DNA from: Phalacrocorax aristotelis
Taxonomy: Eukaryota; Chordata; Aves; Suliformes; Phalacrocoracidae
DNA length: 64,000 nucleotides
Reading direction: 5' to 3'
Assembly: GCF_949628215.1 (NCBI RefSeq)
Contig: NC_134282.1
Span: 16,720,723-16,784,722, forward strand
Positions within the stretch are counted from its first letter, which is position 1, and each line of letters starts with the position of its first letter. The position numbers and the translations under genes are program-made. Positions 49,883 through 62,243 of the stretch are shown here, piece after piece. The notes beneath the pieces were generated by a model. The model did not search any database, was not told the origin of the DNA, and was given only the letters and a program-made list of their open reading frames with translations.

Positions 49883-52800
49883 GGTTATTCTCTCTTCCAT
49901 TCTCCCAAAACATCCCAGGTGTGGTCCCCCGCTTCCATCTCCCGCCAGCCGTCCAGGTATGGTCCCCCAATTCATTCTCAGTGATGTGCACGGTCAGTGG
50001 TCGTGGCTTGTTCCCAACACGCAGCATCCTGGATGACAGCTCAGACTCTGTCCAGCCTCGGCTTACCTGTCCTTCTCCCGATTTGTTTTTCTGGTTTGTG
50101 GGAGGGATGTTCTTGTTTGTCTTTTAGTGTAACGCAGCGTAATTCTGGAAATGATCTGTGTTCGGTGGAGAGTTTGCAGAGAAAAGCCCCCCCAGATCCT
50201 CTCCCCCCCAGTACCACCCTGATGCTCTCTGCCAGAGGTGTTTCTCTTTAAGGCAAACTGAACTGATGCTCTGTTCCAGGAGCACAGTGTGCGCAAGAAG
50301 CTGAGGCATATATAACCTTTGCTAATGGGATCTGATGATGTTACATGAAATACTATGCATAACACTACACAGTATTTAACAGCCGCTGACATCTTGAGTA
50401 TTTGTCCTCTTTTCCCAGTAACTTCTGTCTTGTAGCTGTTACCTTCCCAGAGGAAGACAGTGTTATTCTTTGAACTTCTTTGCCAAAAAGAAGAAGAGGG
50501 GGGGAAAACCCAAACCAAAAAGAAACCCATGCCAGGATTGTTGAGGGTATTCTTCTTTTAGTTCAAGACTTGTGCCTTGTCAAGCCAGGCACCTTTATTG
50601 AGTCTTCCTGTTCATGACTAGTAAGGACAGAAACCGTGGGAATTCTATTTTATGCCAAACTGAGTGTTTAAAACATTTATGGAACATTTCCCGCTGGATT
50701 TCTACTTTATTTGAGCACATTCATAACCTTTTAGTTGCTACAGGGAACTTAATAGGTGAAGACCTGAACAGCGGAGCACGGGGAGGGTGATTCTGCTGAA
50801 ATCCAGTTCCAGTTGGAGAAGCAAACATCTGTCCTAGGCAGTGCCAGTGCCTCTGGTGTAGTGCCTCTGGTGCAATGCCTACACAGCAGCAGAACAAGGA
50901 GGCAAAATCAGCTACTGCGTTTTAAAACCTTTTGTAAAATCATAGCTATGTTGTCTTCTCCGTACTTCCTTTTCTGTCATTGGCTTATTGTAATTTTTAC
51001 AAGTCAGGGACTAGAACTTCATTGGCTTAAACTCTAGTGTCCATGTGCTGCATAGAGTTCCTGAAAGAAATCCTGGGAGTGAACTGGTACTATAATTTGG
51101 CTTGTACGCAATCCCAGTCAAATTGGCAGAATTTTCCTGTGGCCCTTACCCTGAAAGATGCACTGTTTAATGTCACCATCAGTGGGAAGTAACACTAAAT
51201 TTGCCATGCTAAAAAATGGATTTCTTCTTCTGAATTCAAAGTCTTTCCCAGAGTCACAAAGGTTTGCTCACATTAAGTTCACCGAAAAACTTTCCTCAGA
51301 ATTAGGGAATGGGTTTTTTTGTCTCTCTCATATCAATGTACAAAACTCATGATTATTTGGGAATATAGTATATTTTCCCATTTCTGCTTCTGCTGGGTCT
51401 GAGATTTTTATTTTCCTCATTTAAAAATGCATTGTAATCTTATCAGTGCAATGTGGTTAAAACAGCTTTGTTATGTGTGACTCATCTTAATTTGCTTTTG
51501 CAGTGTCTGGAGATCTTTTATTCATTCTAATGCATTGATTTTCCTGCTCTCGTATGGAGTAGTGGATGTTCTTGCTATCTGCATGGATGCCCAGGTGTTG
51601 GGCACTCTAGCCAAGGGAAGGTACTCTTTGAATAGAGCTGTTTGTTTTTAGTACCTTTTTTTGTTAACCCTTTCTAATACTCTTGGGTTTTGTAAGAAGG
51701 ACTCTGATCAGCTTTGTCCCACAGAGCAACCTGCAGCGGTTTGTCCACATCCTCACCCTGCTGCTGCCTGCATGTGTGTTCTGTTTCCAGGATTGCTCTT
51801 TTGATCTGGCCCAACAAGTCTGTGTGCAGAAGAAAATGCCCCACACTGGATTTGCCTGCACTTGCACAAAACACGAGGTCTAATGCACTTACATGCACTC
51901 GGATGTGAACCATCTCCTCCTGCCAAGGCTGAGTGCCAAGGCTTTGGCATGTTCCCTAAAGGTTGGGGTGCATCGGCACGTGCACCCTCCAGGAAGAGCT
52001 GGGCTGCAGCATCTGCTCAGCTTTTCATCTGAGAAGGGGAGCTGCAAAGCGGGACTCGTGCAGCCCCCACCCCCAGCCTTGCTGGGGACATGTGGGCAGG
52101 CTTCATGGCTCCAGGGGTGGCTGTTTGACCCCTGTGTTTTGCTCCTTGAAACAAAAAAGGAAATGAGATGAGGTTAGACATCCTGCTGCATGTCCTGTCT
52201 GGCCCCTCCCAGACTGCGTGGGGAGCCCTGGATGATGGGCACTTGAGTGGGTGCCGGGCTGGACAGACCATAGAGGTTGGTGGCATTTGTGGTTTGAGAG
52301 AGGAGGAGCAGCCTGGAATGTGCTTCCCACCTCCCATTCCTGCTGACCATGCGCTTGTTTGTTCCTCAGGAGGGGAGAAACACAAGCCTTTGGGAGAGAG
52401 TAACAGAGCAAGGAATAGAATAAAAAAAATCGAAGGGTTTGGCTCTTGTGCTTTGCTTTGAAAAATGGTGCTTATTAAACATGAACTAATCCTTGCAACA
52501 CCCCTATGGGGTATGAAAAGCAAATGCTTTTAGTCCTGCTGGACAGATGCACAGACCAAATGTTGGCCAGTACCGTGTGTGCTCTGCTGCTTTTGGGGCA
52601 GCAGAGCCACCCCGTGCACCCTGGGGGCAGGCACAGCGATGCCCACTTACGATGACATGAATTAGTCTCTGCAGTGAATTGTTGGGAAACTGATGTTAGA
52701 ATTGGAAGTTTGGGACTTTCTTTGCTGCAGAGCAGACTGTAGCGGCTGCTGCATTGCTCCTGCTTCTGAGCAGATGCTCAAGATACTCCTGCACAGACCA

Positions 52801-53139
52801 CAGTAGAGGTGCATGGAGGTGACCATGTAGTTAGGTTAAATACCGGTAGTATCGCTCTGTAAGAACATGTCCCAACAACATCTAAATCCATGTCATCCTA
52901 TCAGTTCCCTAAATTATTTCCTAATTTTATTTTTTTCTCTGTATTTTTCTGAAATAGAAACAGTAGCTGTCTGAAGACCACTGTTCTGTTTCACAGATGT
53001 GATCTGAGTGGGCTTTTTTTGTAACTAGCATAATGTGAAGGGAGACTGTGGTGCACTGTGGGACTGGGACAGCTTGTGGGTTCAGCGGAAGATTTCTGTG
53101 GACTTTGGGCTCTGGATCAGGCCTCTGAGGTTGACTGCA

Positions 53140-53153
53140 GTCTCTATAGAGAC
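53140..53153. repeat. 14-bp perfect palindrome
   Basis: gtctctatagagac equals its own reverse complement; the half-motif ctatagac follows immediately. The function is unknown and it may be chance. Confidence 0.7.
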
Positions 53154-53546
53154 TATAGACAAATATTTTTGAACAAGCAGCCCAAGTCCAAATGTGCTCA
53201 CAAGTCTTCTTTGCAACTCCCAAATATGTATTTTAGGCAGGAAGACTCCTCCCTTTCCTAGGATAGCTGATATTTTCAGGTAATTTAGAAATACACTGGG
53301 TACAGCTAGCTGAGGCAGTTAGTGTGGGATGGGTTCTGAGAAGATGTGGAAACAGATGAGAACATTGGATTTAACTCTTGTAGTGTGTGTAGTGGGCTCT
53401 CCAGCCCACAGAGAAAAGGTCCTTCAGTGGGTTTCTGATGTCATGTCAGAAACATGACAGAAGGGCAGTTTGACTTATGCTGTTGGCTTTCTGCTGTGTG
53501 CTGGCTGCTTGGCCTTTGTCAGTGAAATACCCTCTAGGCTTGGCAG

Positions 53547-53560
53547 GTGTGTGTGTGTGT
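53547..53560 (+). repeat. (GT)7 microsatellite
   Basis: Seven GT units in P3H2 intron 1. Confidence 0.9.
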
Positions 53561-53670
53561 GGGATCTCTTTGCTGTCTTAAATATTTTATTAATCATGTC
53601 CTCCTTGCTTTGCCACCTGAGTCATCTTGTTTCTGTTAAAACCTAGCCTGCAGGCCATGATGTTTCTAAT

Positions 53671-53700
53671 ACACACACACACACCCACACACACACACAC
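53671..53700 (+). repeat. Interrupted (AC)n microsatellite
   Basis: About 14 AC units over 30 bp with one CC interruption, 110 bp after the (GT)7 run and complementary to it. Confidence 0.9.
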
Positions 53701-55803
53701 CCACATCCTTTTTTGGGAGTTTTCTAGCTCTGAGAACGGGTGGAGGAGGAGGGAACAATGTGTGCTGCACAAGTGTTTGCTGGCTGAGAGCTGCTGATTC
53801 AGTAGCTGTGTTGGAGCTTGCTGCGGATGGTCTGCCATGAACCCTGTGTCAGAGCATCGCTTCCACTCCTGGTGCTGACTCCTGCAAGTCAGTCTGGTCC
53901 AAAAATAACAAGTAACCTGGAAAAGTTGGTCACTGTATCAATTACAAAACCAGGTTTTGCCTCTTTTCTACCCTGCTAACCCATCCCTCAAAGTTTCTTT
54001 CCCTCATCTCATCTTGTTCCCAGCCACAGCATCGCCTGGCCTGTTTGCTGGGTAATTACTATAGCCAGTTTTCATTTTCTCTGTATATTGGTGTGCTGCT
54101 CCTGAGCAGTTGTTCCGATTTTGTAAATGCTGACTCACAATGGTCTCATCTTCCCGCTTGCCTGTATGCCCTGCTGCACATCAGTGAAGCACAGCAGGAA
54201 TCGTATGTATGTAGTCTGTAACCACCAGCCTTGGATCTAGAGGGGGAAAGGCCTTCTGGTCTGTGCTTGCATTTAAAACAATAAATAAAACAATTTTCCA
54301 GTGCATAGGAGACTGCTCCTCTCTTAGTAATGTGAGATCATAAATAGAACAAGAGGTGCAAGAGTCCAATTCAGTCTTGCTTATTCTGTCTTTGTCTTGA
54401 GTTCCCCCTTGCCATGCCTGAGTTGTGCTTCGGTTCAGTTATCACCAGGATTTCATGTGTTGCAAGCATAAAACAACAATGTTTAGGTTTTTCAGGTTGT
54501 AGGAGAGGCCGTATATTTGTTGTTTCTTTAAAAAAAAACCCCAACCTTTTTTGGTCATACAAACTTTATACAGGCAGCATAATCTTTCTAGTTGTCTTGT
54601 TTGAGGAGAACATTGGCTTCGCACTGTTTTCTCTGCTGGCTTTTCCACACTGCAGCTGATGGGGCAGTGCTGGAGGATCTGCTGGGAGCATATCCTTGGG
54701 TCACGCTGTGCTCTTCTGCACACCCACACCACCAAGATTTCTGAAATGCAATGCAGACATAAAAATAACTTGATAAAAGACCATAGGAGAAAAAAAAGAA
54801 AACAGAATGGGAGCCCAAACTCACAGAAACCTTTGTGATATAGATTATTGCCCTGCTCCATTTCTGCCTTTGAAAACTCCCTATTTATGGGAATCCAAAC
54901 TCAAGGAAGCAGACTTGTGTATATAAAACCAGGCCGCTAACCTCTCCAGACTGATCATTCTGTCTTCTCCCAGTGCTTATGTGAGCCTTATCGCCAGCCA
55001 TGCTTGGGCATCTGTCTCTGAGCGCCTGTAGCAAGCCTCAGGATGGTTGATAAGGTATCTCCACCAAATTCTTTCCACCTCGAGGAACTACTCACTGCTG
55101 CCCATCTCTGTGCTGTTTCACAGAGCCAGAGTATTTTGTCTCCATGGCAGACATCTGGATTACCTGCCTAGGGATCATGGAGTAACTCTGGATTCACGGC
55201 AATGTAGTTGCTTTGGGATTTGTTTTGTTTCATTCAAGGGCTGATACTTTTCATGAATGTTTTGTTGTTTTCCTTCATGCTGTAATGCTGCATGGACTTA
55301 AGCAGATAATAGTGTCCTGTCCTGGGGTGAACCACAGCCTTTGGGGGAAAGGTGGTGTTTTCACTTATGGCCTCTCATGGGTAGTGACACAGAATAATGT
55401 GCAAATTCACGCTAATAAAAAGTCTTTGCAGGAGCAGCCTACTGAGGCTATTTCTCACCACAGCTACCACCTGTCCCGTGAGGTCTGCCCAGTCAGTCGG
55501 TCTTGTTTTTGTAGGATTTATATGACACACTCCAAAGACCTATAGTAGAACTGTCAGATACTCATTATTTGGATTATTACTATTAGCAGTGTTTGTTTAT
55601 CTTTAATCTTGAGAACTGGTGTTACTCAATGCAGGATAAATAAATAGATCCCAGAACTAAACTCTTGGAACGTCTCTTTATTTAGATTTTCTGAGAAAGC
55701 ATTCCTAGTCTTCACCAGAGGGTAAATGTTAGTGCTCATAAAGTTAAAATTATGTAGACAAAAATAAACTCAGTTTATGGGATGGAACACTCAGAGTCTT
55801 CAT

Positions 55804-55874
55804 GGTCGGGTCGGTGTCCTGGGTTTAGGGCAGAACTAAATATCCTGCCCGAAACCCGGGTCACTGACCCAACT
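55804..55874 (+). other. Strong hairpin with 30-nt arms (candidate small-RNA precursor or foldback element)
   Basis: The left arm 55804-55833 and right arm 55845-55874 face an 11-nt loop (55834-55844). Pairing them base by base I count 24 Watson-Crick pairs, 3 G-U pairs and 3 isolated mismatches, with no bulges. The arms contain cctgggtttagggcag and ctgcccgaaacccggg. The length and loop size fit a vertebrate microRNA precursor, and the element lies in sense within P3H2 intron 1, so it would be transcribed with the gene. I do not recognise it as a known microRNA; a repeat-derived foldback is an equal alternative. Confidence 0.55.
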
Positions 55875-56190
55875 GCCCCTGCCCCTGTTCTTGAGGCCAC
55901 TTCAAATGAAATATTTCTGAAATGTTTCATTCTGAGTTGAAAGTATGATCAGAGAGGGAAAGAGGTGACCCAGTGGTTCAATGCTGACACTAGCAAATGA
56001 ATGTGTTTTTGTGGTGAAGGTGAGCTAGCAGTACCAAGGTACCAAGAATTACACTGGATTCCCTCACTGTCTTCACAGGAGACTCAGTCTTGTCTTTTTG
56101 GACTTGAGTCCAGGCTGGTAATATACTAAAATGTAGACTAATGCTTGTAGTGACTTTCTGCTGGGTTTTTGTCGTTGTTTTGTGTTTTTG

Positions 56191-56208
56191 TTTTTTTTTT
56201 TTTTTTTT
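56191..56208. repeat. T18 homopolymer tract
   Basis: Eighteen T, preceded by T-rich sequence with scattered G (gttttgtgtttttg). It gives a lysine-rich chance frame on the minus strand. Confidence 0.95.
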
Positions 56209-59200
56209 AATAGAGCAAATCCAAAAGCAAAGCTACAGCTTTTGCAGATTTTCACATCATTTCAACTAATAGCAAATTAGCACAGCCCTGCTCAGGACTG
56301 CTGTGAATCAGGACACAATGAGTTAGCACAAACTCGTCTTAGACCTACTAAACTCATTTCATACAGGCTAGTAATCAGCAATTTTGAAGGCCAGGGCTAC
56401 GTTTTTTTCTTGTCAAATTCTTCATAGCTATGCAGTCATGCCAGGGGTCCAAAAAATACTGGCAGCAGGTCCCAGCCTGCAAAGTTTCTCATCTTTTAGA
56501 GAAAAAAGGTAAGCCTAGATTCCTCTTATTTCTTGGCAATCCCTGGTGCTGTGGGTTAGATGATGGAGACGATAGTACTGTGACTCACATGGTTTCAGTG
56601 GATCTTTTAAGGTCTTGATCTAAAGGCACCCCAATGCATGAGCTAGGTTAACATCCCAACTCAGGAAAAACTGGGCACCGATAGCACAGGAGAGCCTATT
56701 GGCTTTGGAGAACAGGCTCCTGCTGCTGTGCTGTAACCTGGGAACTTGCCCTTTCCCTGTTCTTTTATCTCCTTAATTTTCTGTGGTTTTTTGCACCGTG
56801 CTCATAACTCATCTCATGACAGCTTCATCCACTGGCTGCTTCTTGGCAGAGCCTTGCTGCTGAACTGCCCTGTCCATGTGCTGTGTTGCACTGGGATTTG
56901 TTAAATGGCTTTTGCGCTGCCTGTTAATTCTGATACATATGTCCTAGCGAGCACTGCTCTGGCTTCTGCCGAGTCCTTTTGTTGTCCTTGGCCACAGGAA
57001 TAACTAATGGCAGCTGATAATGAACTGCATGTGAATGAGCAATGCAATTTAGCCCTGCTAAACGAACTTATGCCTAGTACTCACTAGCTGTGCCTGAGGT
57101 TTCAACAAGGATTATTCCCATTTCCTCGTACACCTGGTGATTTCATCGTGGATGGCACGGGCAGTTATAAGAAACCACCATGTCAGTAACTGAGCCATTT
57201 GCTGCCAACCTCCTGACAGTTGCAGGAGCCTTGCTAGTGGGACTCTGGGCTTGGGGCAGTGCTTGATATCTGGAGCAATGGATTCAGCAGTTATTTGTCT
57301 TAGTTTTTTTCCTTTGGTCATTTGGACTGATGAATTAGTCATTGTGATTGGGTTTGTTCCTGAGGAGTAGATACCCCTGTACTCTGCGCATGGCATATTT
57401 CCATGTGTATATTCTAGACCGAAGCTGGGCTGAGTTTGGATGCATTGATGTGAACCCAGGGTGACCCAGCTGAGGGCCATGGAGTTTCTCTGCCTTTCCA
57501 CTGGGGAAACCGAGATCAGGATTTGGCTTGTGCTTTTTAACAGTAACTGATGGCAGGAAGGAGGGTGCAAAGTTCCCTGGATGCTTTTGTTTCAAGCCAA
57601 TATATCGGCAATAAGGTATTGACATTTTTATTTCTTGGCCATGAGCTGGGGATGACTAATGAAGGCAGGGGGTCTGCCCGTGTGTGGGTTCAGGCAGCAA
57701 AGAGCTGTTCCTCATCAGCCTGTGCCTCCCAACCAGTCCTTCTCCTTTCCATGACAACTGGTCAGTTAAACAGACCCTCCAGAGCTGACGTCAAGGGTCA
57801 GGGATTTGGCCACCGAATAATTACAGCAGCAAAAATAGCATCCCCTCCCCACCCCTTCCTTCCCACATGCTCCTGCTGAATCCCAGCTCATAAACGTCCT
57901 TTTTTACCTTTCTTGGATGGGAAGCAAAGGCCACATGTATTAGCTGGAACATATGGCAGAGTTTGGCTGCAGCCCATTGGTTATGAAGGCCAAATGCTTG
58001 TAGCTTCTTGTTCACTTAAAAAAAAAAAAGAGAGAGAAAAAACATTCTTTCAGTGTTGGATGAAAGGCTGAGTCTGTGCTCATGCTGAGACGAGAAGCAG
58101 ATAGGGCGCACGCCAGCATGCTGACCATGCTGTCGCGCCGAGGAACGCGTCCCCTTGCAGCATGGAGGTCACAAGCTGGCCATTGAGAGGTGGTCTGGTG
58201 GCAGCTGCCACCGCCCTCTGCTTCCTGCCCTGATGCTGGTTCTTGGGTCAGGCAGAGCTTGCAGGCAGGGTGCCTGGGAGGATGTCATTAGTACCAGGGG
58301 CACAGGGCAGCTGGGAGGTTTTACATGTGAGGTAGCCACACAGGAGAAATTTCTGTCTTTGTAGCACTAGAAGTTTTATTAAGGGTGGGAGGAACACCTG
58401 GGAGGTGGCAGAAAACACGTGAAGGAGCAGAACATGAAGGGACGTTTTCAGAAATGGACTGTCTGCACCACCAAAACGTACCTCTGTCCCAAGAGCTTCA
58501 TGCCAAGGCACTAACATTGGATTTGTGCAGTGAACAGTTTCCCTGAACATGCTGAATGACAGGGGCTCCGATGACAGATGTGTTCAGTGCTCCAAAAACT
58601 GGGATTTAGGTCCAAAGCCAAGCTCACATTTGTGTCTTTAAAAAAAAATATCTTGTTTCCACTATAATAAATTGCACACTTATGATATGGAGTTAAAATC
58701 TGGTAGCAGATCAGAAGCATGTTTTGGGGATGCTGTTGGCTCCAGGGAGTAGTATGGGGTGCTCACCTGCTTCTATCGCCTCACTGGGTTTGTTCAGGGT
58801 GATACCACACTGTGTGCTGTTGCTCTCTGGCATGTGTGTCAGAGCTATTTATAGCATTGTGAGTGTGCATACCACAGCATAGAGCTGGTGTAAGTGGGGT
58901 TGGACTTGACACGGCCATTGGGAATAGGTGTGGCTGCAGTAAATGGCAATTGATGCTAACATGGCTGCTCGCTGACCCACATGAGGCTGTTGGATTTCTA
59001 TCCTGGCAGAGCCAAGCCTTTGCTTGCCACCTTGCCAAGTGGCATCACTCCTTCCTTTGCATGGAGACACTTTGCCAGGTCCTCTGCTCCTCTTTGGTGC
59101 AAAGCTACCCTGAGTCTTGCATGTGCTCCCCTCCCTCACAGTACAAGGGGGCTTTGCAATGGAATTTAAACAAACAAAAAAAAAAAACCAACCCAAACCA

Positions 59201-62200
59201 GAAAAATCACAGAAATGGGTGTTAGACACCAACATGCTGCTTTTCACTGGGGTTTTTTGAAACCAGCTGCAGTGGTGGCCTTGATATCACATTGTGTCCC
59301 TGCAGAAAGATGAGCCCGAGACCGTGCTGTGTCCTGTCAAGGTTAGAGGCAGGAGCACTTGGAGCCTTCTGCCTGCAGCTTTGCTGCAAAAACAAAGGGT
59401 GGGCAAATCATGTGTGAGAGTATTGCAGGTAGGGCACTGCCTAAACCCACAGCTCTTAGAGGTCGGGGCTGGACTCCCTGAGGGTGTGATGGGGAGATGT
59501 GCTGAAGTTCATAGCCCAGGGCTGTGGGTGCAACTTCTTTTGAAGACAGAGCCAACCGTATCCCTTCCCAGAAAAGATCAGTGTGGTACAGAAGGAAAGA
59601 GCTTGGAAAACATCCTTCAAAATATTTGCTGAAGGTGTTGCTGTGACCGTGCAGGGACTAAAGCAGAGTCTGTTGGTTCCCTTGCTTAAAAAGCTGTTTT
59701 TAAAGTGTTTTTTTTTGCCAAGGCACTGCCTGTTCTAAGGCTTATATATATTCTGGGCTATCTGTGTCCTGAGTTACTCTGTCTCTTTGGAAGCAGATGA
59801 GAAACTGCAGTTTCATTGAAACAGTCTGAAAGGAAGAGCACTGACCTGTGGTATGTTGCACTGCGCTGCTGCTGGAAAACACTTCCCCATCCAGGGCTGC
59901 CAGCCTCACCCAAAGGATCTGTGATTGAGCAAAATATTTTTAGTGGTGGGGAAGAAAATGCATTGTGTCTTATCCCCATTTTTCTTATTACAGAACTGTG
60001 TAATAAGTGGATTTTTTTAATGCACTGGTACTCCTGAGATGCTTCACTGAACAAAACATTTCATTTTGTTCTTGAGTCTTTCTAGGGATAGTCTTGGAGA
60101 CGTGTAGGTAGGTTGTAAGGGATTGCTTTCTTATTTTAAGGACTTTATCAAACATTATTCTATTCTAAGGAAGCTAGAATTAGTTAAAAAGCATTATTTT
60201 CAGAGAGTTCGCATCACCCATGTCCCTTTCAGGTGTGTTGCAAAGCATCCTACCTACCGGGACTGCAGGTGTCTGTGTTGCAGGGGCTGAGAAGCAGCAG
60301 GAGTTGTCCCACATGTGGGCAGCACTGATCCCAGGGAAGTGTTTGCAGGCTGTTAAACAGGAGTTGAGATGCACTGATCTCTGCAGGTGGGTGAGGGAAC
60401 ACCATTTGTTTAGAGGGGACTCACGTTGCTTTTGGGAAGGGCTTTTATTGCTTGGTGGTGTTTTTGAGTCCTGCTGATCTCTCCTGCTGAGAGCAGGAGG
60501 TGGGGCAGGGTTTGCTGCAGCCTGAGCGAGTGGTGCTGGTGCATCTTGTGCTGTGAATTATGTGGTGTGGAGTCAGCACGCTGTGCGTAGGCACTTCAAG
60601 GTGCTGCAGTGACTGCAAATCCCTGTTGTAGACTGCTGGGGAAGCTAGTCTGCAGCCTTGCAGGGACTGCTTCCGCACTCCTACCCCTGGGGCAGACAGA
60701 GGGTACCCATTTCACGAAGTTCTGTGCAGCTGTGAGGCTGGTTGGTGTGGTGCAGAAGGGGTTAAGTCCCCCCAGGTTGTCTCCAAATGGGCCCAGCTGG
60801 GGGATGAAAGGGCCAAAATACAGCCCCCAGTACCAGCATCACTGGCATGGGTGTGGACCAGGGTACCTGACAGCAAGCACAGCCTTCTCAAGGGGACACC
60901 ATGGCGGGAGTTGAATTTCTCTCATGTTTGGTCACTTCTGTTCCCTTTGCTTTAGATGCTAATGTCTTTTGGCAGCTGGTAGTTCCCCTCATCCCTTGGT
61001 TGGCAGTCTCACTCTGTTTCCTTTAACATAAGCGTTGCATCCCGGTATCCACATGCTGGTGACTCTGCTGCTTCTCTGGAGTCGGCACTCCGGGGTCAGT
61101 CGTGCACTCACTGCTGTGACTGCCTGTTTGAGTTTGTCTCTTCCTCCATCCGGCCACCTTGGCTCACTAGGATGCTGCTAATAAAACTTGATTTCAGACT
61201 GGATCCTTTTATAAGGCAGGCAAATAGCAAATAAAACAGCAGTGCGCTGCTTTAGGAAGCAGAGTTTGTCCACTCAGCAGCTGTCAACTGTGTGTCCCTT
61301 CTGTACAGCTCAAGCTGTGCTGCAAGCTTCTGGTAGCTCTCTGCAAGCATGTTCTGTGTGTTGTGAGGATGCAAAGAACGTCCTCAGCCTCCCACCTCAC
61401 TTAATTCAGGCAGTCAGCTTCAGCAGTGCCTATACAGCTTTGCCTTTCCAAATTGCCTGGGTCTAATCTGCCAGTGCATCCTGCAGTCCCTCTGCCCGGC
61501 TGCTGTGGCAGACCAACAGTGTCCTGTTTAATGAGTGTGTGCCTCCGCTGGGCAGTTATTCAGCTCTAGGCTGATAACACTGTTTGCTGCAGAGCTCCTT
61601 CCCCAGATAATGTCCTTGCCTGGCCTGTAGCCTTCAGCTGGGTTACAGCTGAAGCCTAGCTCAGGCAGGCTTCATGCAGCACTTGTGCCTGCATGGGGGA
61701 GCTGAAGGTGTTGCACCCCTGGCTCCCATCAGCATGAGCCTTACACTCTCTTGCCACTTCTGCTTCTGTGTGTTGTGCTTTCCCAGCTGTCCTTCCTGCT
61801 GCTCAGGTTTGATCTCCATCACCCACTGGCTGAATCTTTCTTGCTGTGACCTGAGCATCCCTAGACCTGACTCACGCCCGTATAAAGGGGCAGACCCTAT
61901 ACGTACTCAGTGCTTTAATGATGGATTAGGGTCTCATTCCAGTAGCCTCAGTGACTTGGGTGTAACTAAGGCACAACATGTGACATCAGTGCCTGGTTCC
62001 CCAGTGCCCAGTTCCTGAGTGGGTACTTTCAGCCTGGATGATGGGAAGGCTGAAGTGAGCAGCATGAGAGGGGGTGCCTGGGGGAGGCAGCTCTGCCTGG
62101 AAGAGGTTTGTAGAGCACAAGGCTGTAGGTCCCTGGCTGCCTGGGATGTGCAGCAGAGTTTCACCAGTGTTAGCAGCTGGCCTCTCCAGTGTGACAGCTA

Positions 62201-62205
62201 AAGTT

Positions 62206-62243
62206 CTGGGAGTTGAACTATTTAATGATTCTATGATTCTTTG
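62206..62243 (+). mobile_element. CR1 LINE 3'-tail remnant
   Basis: ctgggagttgaactatttaa followed by tgattctatgattct matches the end of CR1 elements, with the usual middle part (gatgatc...ggtc...ccaacc) missing. It is very short, so the call rests mainly on the tail repeat. Confidence 0.55.

Noticed and set aside
48693..50127. Long open frames (up to 447 codons) on both strands over the P3H2 promoter
   Set aside because: They arise because the CpG island has very few stop codons. They overlap in several phases, consist of low-complexity Arg/Ala/Pro/Gly, and run through the splice donor and the C14-A17 tract. Only the frame starting at 49319 has family similarity.
56073..56255. Lysine-rich minus-strand frame
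   Set aside because: It is produced by the T18 tract and neighbouring T-rich sequence.
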